Source: Parablautia intestinalis
GTDB lineage: Bacteria; Bacillota; Clostridia; Lachnospirales; Lachnospiraceae
Direction: 5' to 3'
Length of the DNA stretch: 64,000 nucleotides
Assembly: GCA_003612395.1 (NCBI GenBank)
Contig: RAYQ01000018.1
Location: 42,712 to 106,711, forward strand
The notes below the pieces were generated by a model. It worked only from the letters and a program-made list of their open reading frames with translations, did no database searches and was not told where the DNA came from. This document shows positions 61,552-64,000 of this stretch, piece by piece. A program made the translations under genes and the position numbers. How positions within the stretch are numbered: position 1 is the first letter of the stretch; every line of letters begins with the position of its first letter.

Positions 61552-62427
61552 GCGGTATACGAACTAAAAAATGACGGGGTGGAAATCAAGGTTCACTCTA
61601 AGGGAGCGGAGTTAAAATCATTGAAAAATCCGGTTACGGGAACAGAATATCTGTGGCAGGGGGATCCGGCCTTTTGGAACAGGTCGTCACCGATTCTGTT
61701 TCCCTTTGTGGGAAAGACGGACCGAAATGAATTTAGGACCAAGGGAAAGACTTATTCCATGACCCAGCATGGCTTTGCAAGGGATATGGAATTTGAGCTT
61801 CTTTCCCGGACAGAGGATGAAATCTGGTTTGTTCTCAAAGACAGTGAAGAGACAAGGCAAAAGTATCCATATGGTTTCACATTGAAATTGGGATACAGGC
61901 TGTTTGATAATGGTGTGGAGGTCTGCTGGCAGGTGGAGAATGAAGAAGAGGAGGAACTGCCTTTTTCCATTGGAGGGCATCCTGCCTTCTACTGCCCAAT
62001 AGAGGAAGGAACAGCTCAGACGGATTATCTTCTCCGGTTTGACTGTAAGGATCAGGTGGTATGCACCAGAATCAGTGATGAGGGACTTGCATTGAATGAA
62101 GAGGATGTCTATCCCCTGAAAGATGGCTTTTTGCCAATCACAGAGCATTTATTTGATCATGATGCGCTGGTGATTGAGAACAGACAGGCAAAAGAAGTGG
62201 CGTTTTGCAGAAAAGACGGGACCGCTTACCTTACGGTAAAGATGGAGGCGCCTTTATTTGGTGTATGGTCTCCACCTACAAAGAATGCCCCTTTTATCTG
62301 CATAGAACCCTGGTATGGCAGATGCGACCGGGCAGGCTATGAGGGAGATTTAAAAGACAGAGAATGGGGAAATCTGTTAGCTCCCGGCGGTGTGTGGAAG
62401 GCATCTTACCGGATTTTAATCGGATAA
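61549..62427 (+). CDS. Aldose 1-epimerase family protein (LacX-like)
   Basis: A 292-residue galactose-mutarotase-fold protein: GAELKSLKNPVTGTEYLWQGD, SPILFPFVGK, QHGFARDMEF (His), SIGGHPAFYCP (His) and FICIEPWYGRCD (Glu). These match LacX/YihR-type epimerases. GGAGGATT precedes the ATG; the leader module lies upstream. Interconverts sugar anomers and would serve the sugar-degrading genes in the window. Confidence 0.9.
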   Translation: MAVYELKNDGVEIKVHSKGAELKSLKNPVTGTEYLWQGDPAFWNRSSPILFPFVGKTDRNEFRTKGKTYSMTQHGFARDMEFELLSRTEDEIWFVLKDSEETRQKYPYGFTLKLGYRLFDNGVEVCWQVENEEEEELPFSIGGHPAFYCPIEEGTAQTDYLLRFDCKDQVVCTRISDEGLALNEEDVYPLKDGFLPITEHLFDHDALVIENRQAKEVAFCRKDGTAYLTVKMEAPLFGVWSPPTKNAPFICIEPWYGRCDRAGYEGDLKDREWGNLLAPGGVWKASYRILIG

Positions 62428-62463
62428 CTGTGCGGGGCGTAATAGCGCCCCCTTTTTACAATA

Positions 62464-62498
62464 AATAAGCTGGCCTGCAAGGCGTGGCAGCGTTTTAC
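62464..62498 (+). repeat. Dispersed palindromic repeat at the YbaK 3' end
   Basis: AATAAGCTGGCCTGCAAGGC, then GTGGCAGCGTTTTAC. The best conserved copy, lying between the convergent epimerase and YbaK genes and touching the latter's stop codon. In clearly terminator-like position. Confidence 0.7.
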
Positions 62499-62977
62499 TT
62501 TACAACAAGATCATCCAGATCAAAGCGTATTATTTTCTTAAGCTCATCTAAAGAAGTTTCGACCTGATAGCCTATTTTTCCTGCGCTGAAAAGGATAGTG
62601 TCAAAATCGGACGCGGACAGATCTATCACGGTCTTAAACTGCTTCTTCATTCCCACCGGGGAACAACCGCCGTGGATATATCCGGTCAGCGCCAGCAGAT
62701 CTTTAGACTTGACCATGCTGATATTTTTTTCTTTCGCGCAGCGGGCCGCCTTCTTTAAATCCAGCTCTGCATGCACCGGAATCATAAATACATAGTAATT
62801 TCCTGAATTCGCAATCGTCACCAGTGTTTTAAATACCTGGCGGGGATCCTGATTTAGGACAGTGGCAACGTCAATACCGCTGATCACGCCGGTATCCGCA
62901 TAGCAGTAAGTCCGATAAGAAATCTTTTTCTGATCGAACAGTCTCATAACGTTTGTTTTTTCCGTGGTCTTTTTCAA
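62495..62977 (-). CDS. ybaK: YbaK/EbsC-family aminoacyl-tRNA deacylase
   Basis: A 160-residue editing-domain protein, Cys-tRNA(Pro) deacylase type, that clears mischarged tRNA. Visible: QDPRQVFKTLVTIANSG with the conserved Lys, VHAELDLKKAARCAKEK, GYIHGGCSPVGMKKQF (GGxSPxG motif) and FSAGKIGYQVETS. TTG start at 62977 behind AAGGTG, 7 nt away. Ends at a palindromic repeat. Confidence 0.9.
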   Translation of the reverse strand: MKKTTEKTNVMRLFDQKKISYRTYCYADTGVISGIDVATVLNQDPRQVFKTLVTIANSGNYYVFMIPVHAELDLKKAARCAKEKNISMVKSKDLLALTGYIHGGCSPVGMKKQFKTVIDLSASDFDTILFSAGKIGYQVETSLDELKKIIRFDLDDLVVK

Positions 62978-63012
62978 GATTTTTCACCTTCCGTTATTGT
63001 TCCTGGCTTTTC

Positions 63013-63453
63013 TTATCGGCTGTCCATAGCCCATAATGCTTCAAGAAGTTTTTTGGATCTTTCCAATGAATCAATCACTTCATTCCAATTCATAGTGCTG
63101 ATTGCATTTATATATTCCTGATCCTTCAGCTCCACACGTAAAAAATCCAGGTATCGTTTTTGCGCATCTGTATCCAGTTGGTATTCCCTAAAAAGGCAGT
63201 CCCATTCATCAATCAATATCATAAAAGAACGCTTTGCTCCCAAAAAGATATCTTTCATTACCTGAATCAGGTTATCTTTATCCCAAAAACGTACCTGTTC
63301 AAAGGACTCTGCCAAATCAAAAATCAAATACTTCCCAAGCATTGAAAGCATCTCATCCACACTATGCGTCATGCGCAAAGCTTCTTGTAACTTTTTCATC
63401 AAGATCCTCATAAAAAGTGGCAGATAGCTCAATCTGTACTTTTTACTGAACAT
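63013..63453 (-). pseudogene. RelE-like toxin start fused to an AAA-ATPase-like remnant
   Basis: One open frame joins three pieces. Residues 1-14 (MFSKKYRLSYLPLF) read like the start of a RelE/ParE toxin; restoring one T in the TTTT run gives YEDLDEKV, as in that family. Then follow AAA-ATPase-like (PF09820-type) stretches: MTHSVDEMLSMLGKYLIFDL, FWDKDNLIQVMKDIFLGAKR, FMILIDEWDCLFREYQ (Walker B-like). The C-terminal NAISTMNWNEVIDSLERSKK belongs to the far end of such proteins, so the middle was deleted in frame. No P-loop. Confidence 0.6.
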
Positions 63454-63703
63454 TTATCTTCCTCCGCAGTCCTCCAAAAACTTCCTCATGGCTCATCCGC
63501 GTATCGTTTTCCGCCGCAAATTTATCTGCTTTATCTAATGCTGCTTCAACGCCATCCGTCAACTTTGAATACTCTTCAAGACTAAGCACCACCATTGCTC
63601 CATATCCGTTTTTTGTTAAATATACCGGCTCTCCTGCATTTACAATTTTCTCAATATCAGGAAACTTATTTCTTAAATCTGAAACAGGTCTAATCTGTAA
63701 CAT
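63443..63703 (-). CDS. Phd/YefM-family antitoxin (orphan)
   Basis: An 86-residue antitoxin: MLQIRPVSDLRNKFPDIEKI, YLTKNGYGAMVVLSLEEY, then an acidic tail (EEVFGGLRRKINVQ). Overlaps the downstream frame by 11 nt, as antitoxins overlap their toxins. Its toxin survives only as a short, frameshifted beginning, so this looks like an orphan. ATG 63703 or GTG 63709 as start. Confidence 0.85.
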   Translation of the reverse strand: MLQIRPVSDLRNKFPDIEKIVNAGEPVYLTKNGYGAMVVLSLEEYSKLTDGVEAALDKADKFAAENDTRMSHEEVFGGLRRKINVQ

Positions 63704-63709
63704 AAGCAC

Positions 63710-64000
63710 CCATTTCCTATCAATATTTTATCTTAATTTTATCATTATCCATATTCTACTCTACTATTCTAAAAAAGCACCCATTGTAAAAATCTTTCTT
63801 CTTAATCACTAAATATCATCTCAAAATGAACGATTTATGTAAGGAAAACAAAGACATCAATATTTCTGGGATTTTTTGAGAATCCTTATTTGCGTTATAC
63901 TCTGTTTATGTTATGATCCTCAGACTTCGCACTTGAATAAGTGCCTATGCACCTTGAAAATCCAATAATAACTGGCGTAAAAATAGCATGAAACCGTCTG
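63710..64000. other. Region upstream of the antitoxin, no gene seen
   Basis: A/T-rich, no credible frame. TTGCGTTATACT near 63890-63901 may be a plus-strand promoter -10 (TTATACT). No CRISPR-like repeats are visible up to the window edge. Confidence 0.5.

Noticed and set aside
63710..64000. CRISPR array or leader at the window end
   Set aside because: No repeated unit with regular spacing and no cas gene is visible.

Overview
The window looks like chromosome of a spore-forming, anaerobic Firmicute, most likely a Lachnospiraceae (Clostridium cluster XIVa) species. Pointers are a complete spoIIAA-spoIIAB-sigF operon, an alpha/beta-type small acid-soluble spore protein with a sigmaG-like promoter, a YtvI-like sporulation membrane protein, the order tig-clpP-clpX-lon-engB, moderate G+C, and many strictly anaerobic-type Fe-S/flavin enzymes. 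The assignment rests on gene content and protein style, not on a 16S gene. I saw no rRNA, tRNA or CRISPR array.

Layout. 1-1.7 kb: 3' part of a Y-family DNA polymerase coupled to a YolD-like gene. 2-8 kb: DUF3048 protein (minus strand), FapA, FolC, a 50-residue protein and a zinc-ribbon/TPR membrane protein. 8.2-9.9 kb: the spoIIA operon. 9.9-16.6 kb: siroheme nitrite/sulfite reductase, a PNPOx-like protein, a vapBC-like toxin-antitoxin pair, DUF3783, a Cys/Met PLP enzyme, a LysR regulator and a cupin. 16.6-20.5 kb: a decayed accessory stretch with IS110 transposase, flavodoxin, XRE, GNAT and EamA remnants around an intact SDR and an intact XRE/membrane-protein pair. 20.7-25.8 kb: hypB, a 927-residue FAD/Fe-S oxidoreductase, hypA and a DUF5692-like membrane protein, with no hydrogenase in sight. 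25.9-32.2 kb: GH4 glycosidase, a BlaI/BlaR1-like pair whose sensor carries Asp-box repeats, a Cu/Zn SOD-like protein and an unknown membrane protein. 32.4-40.7 kb: DNA-metabolism genes (HAD, RarA, a radical SAM/DUF4130 repair pair behind a likely SOS promoter, and a nuclease-helicase), plus a methyltransferase and a Crh-like HPr. 40.7-47.3 kb: an A/T-rich intergenic region with DnaA-box-like sites, then GH13 enzyme, MarR/flavin reductase, DUF1848, MalQ and a CYTH protein. 47.4-62.4 kb: housekeeping genes (DJ-1, CBS, GreA, SASP, ECF S component, tig-clpPX-lon-engB-ytvI, D-2-hydroxyacid dehydrogenase, truA, VanZ-like, HdeD-like, aldose epimerase). 62.5-63.7 kb: YbaK and a broken toxin-antitoxin locus.

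Themes. GH4, GH13, MalQ and aldose epimerase suggest alpha-glucan/galactoside use. The clearest unexplained signals are non-coding. (i) A dispersed 5'-leader cassette (a conserved T-rich start, a G+C-rich hairpin, a Shine-Dalgarno sequence and the start codon) precedes several unrelated genes. (ii) A recurring pair of in-frame ATGs 12 nt apart follows a Shine-Dalgarno sequence. (iii) A dispersed palindromic repeat of about 37 bp is present, including one copy inside the spoIIA operon and a triple tandem array. The most interesting protein-level points are hypBA flanking an orphan oxidoreductase, the M56/Asp-box sensor, the His-less HPr behind a cre-like site, and the SOS-like promoter of the radical SAM repair pair.
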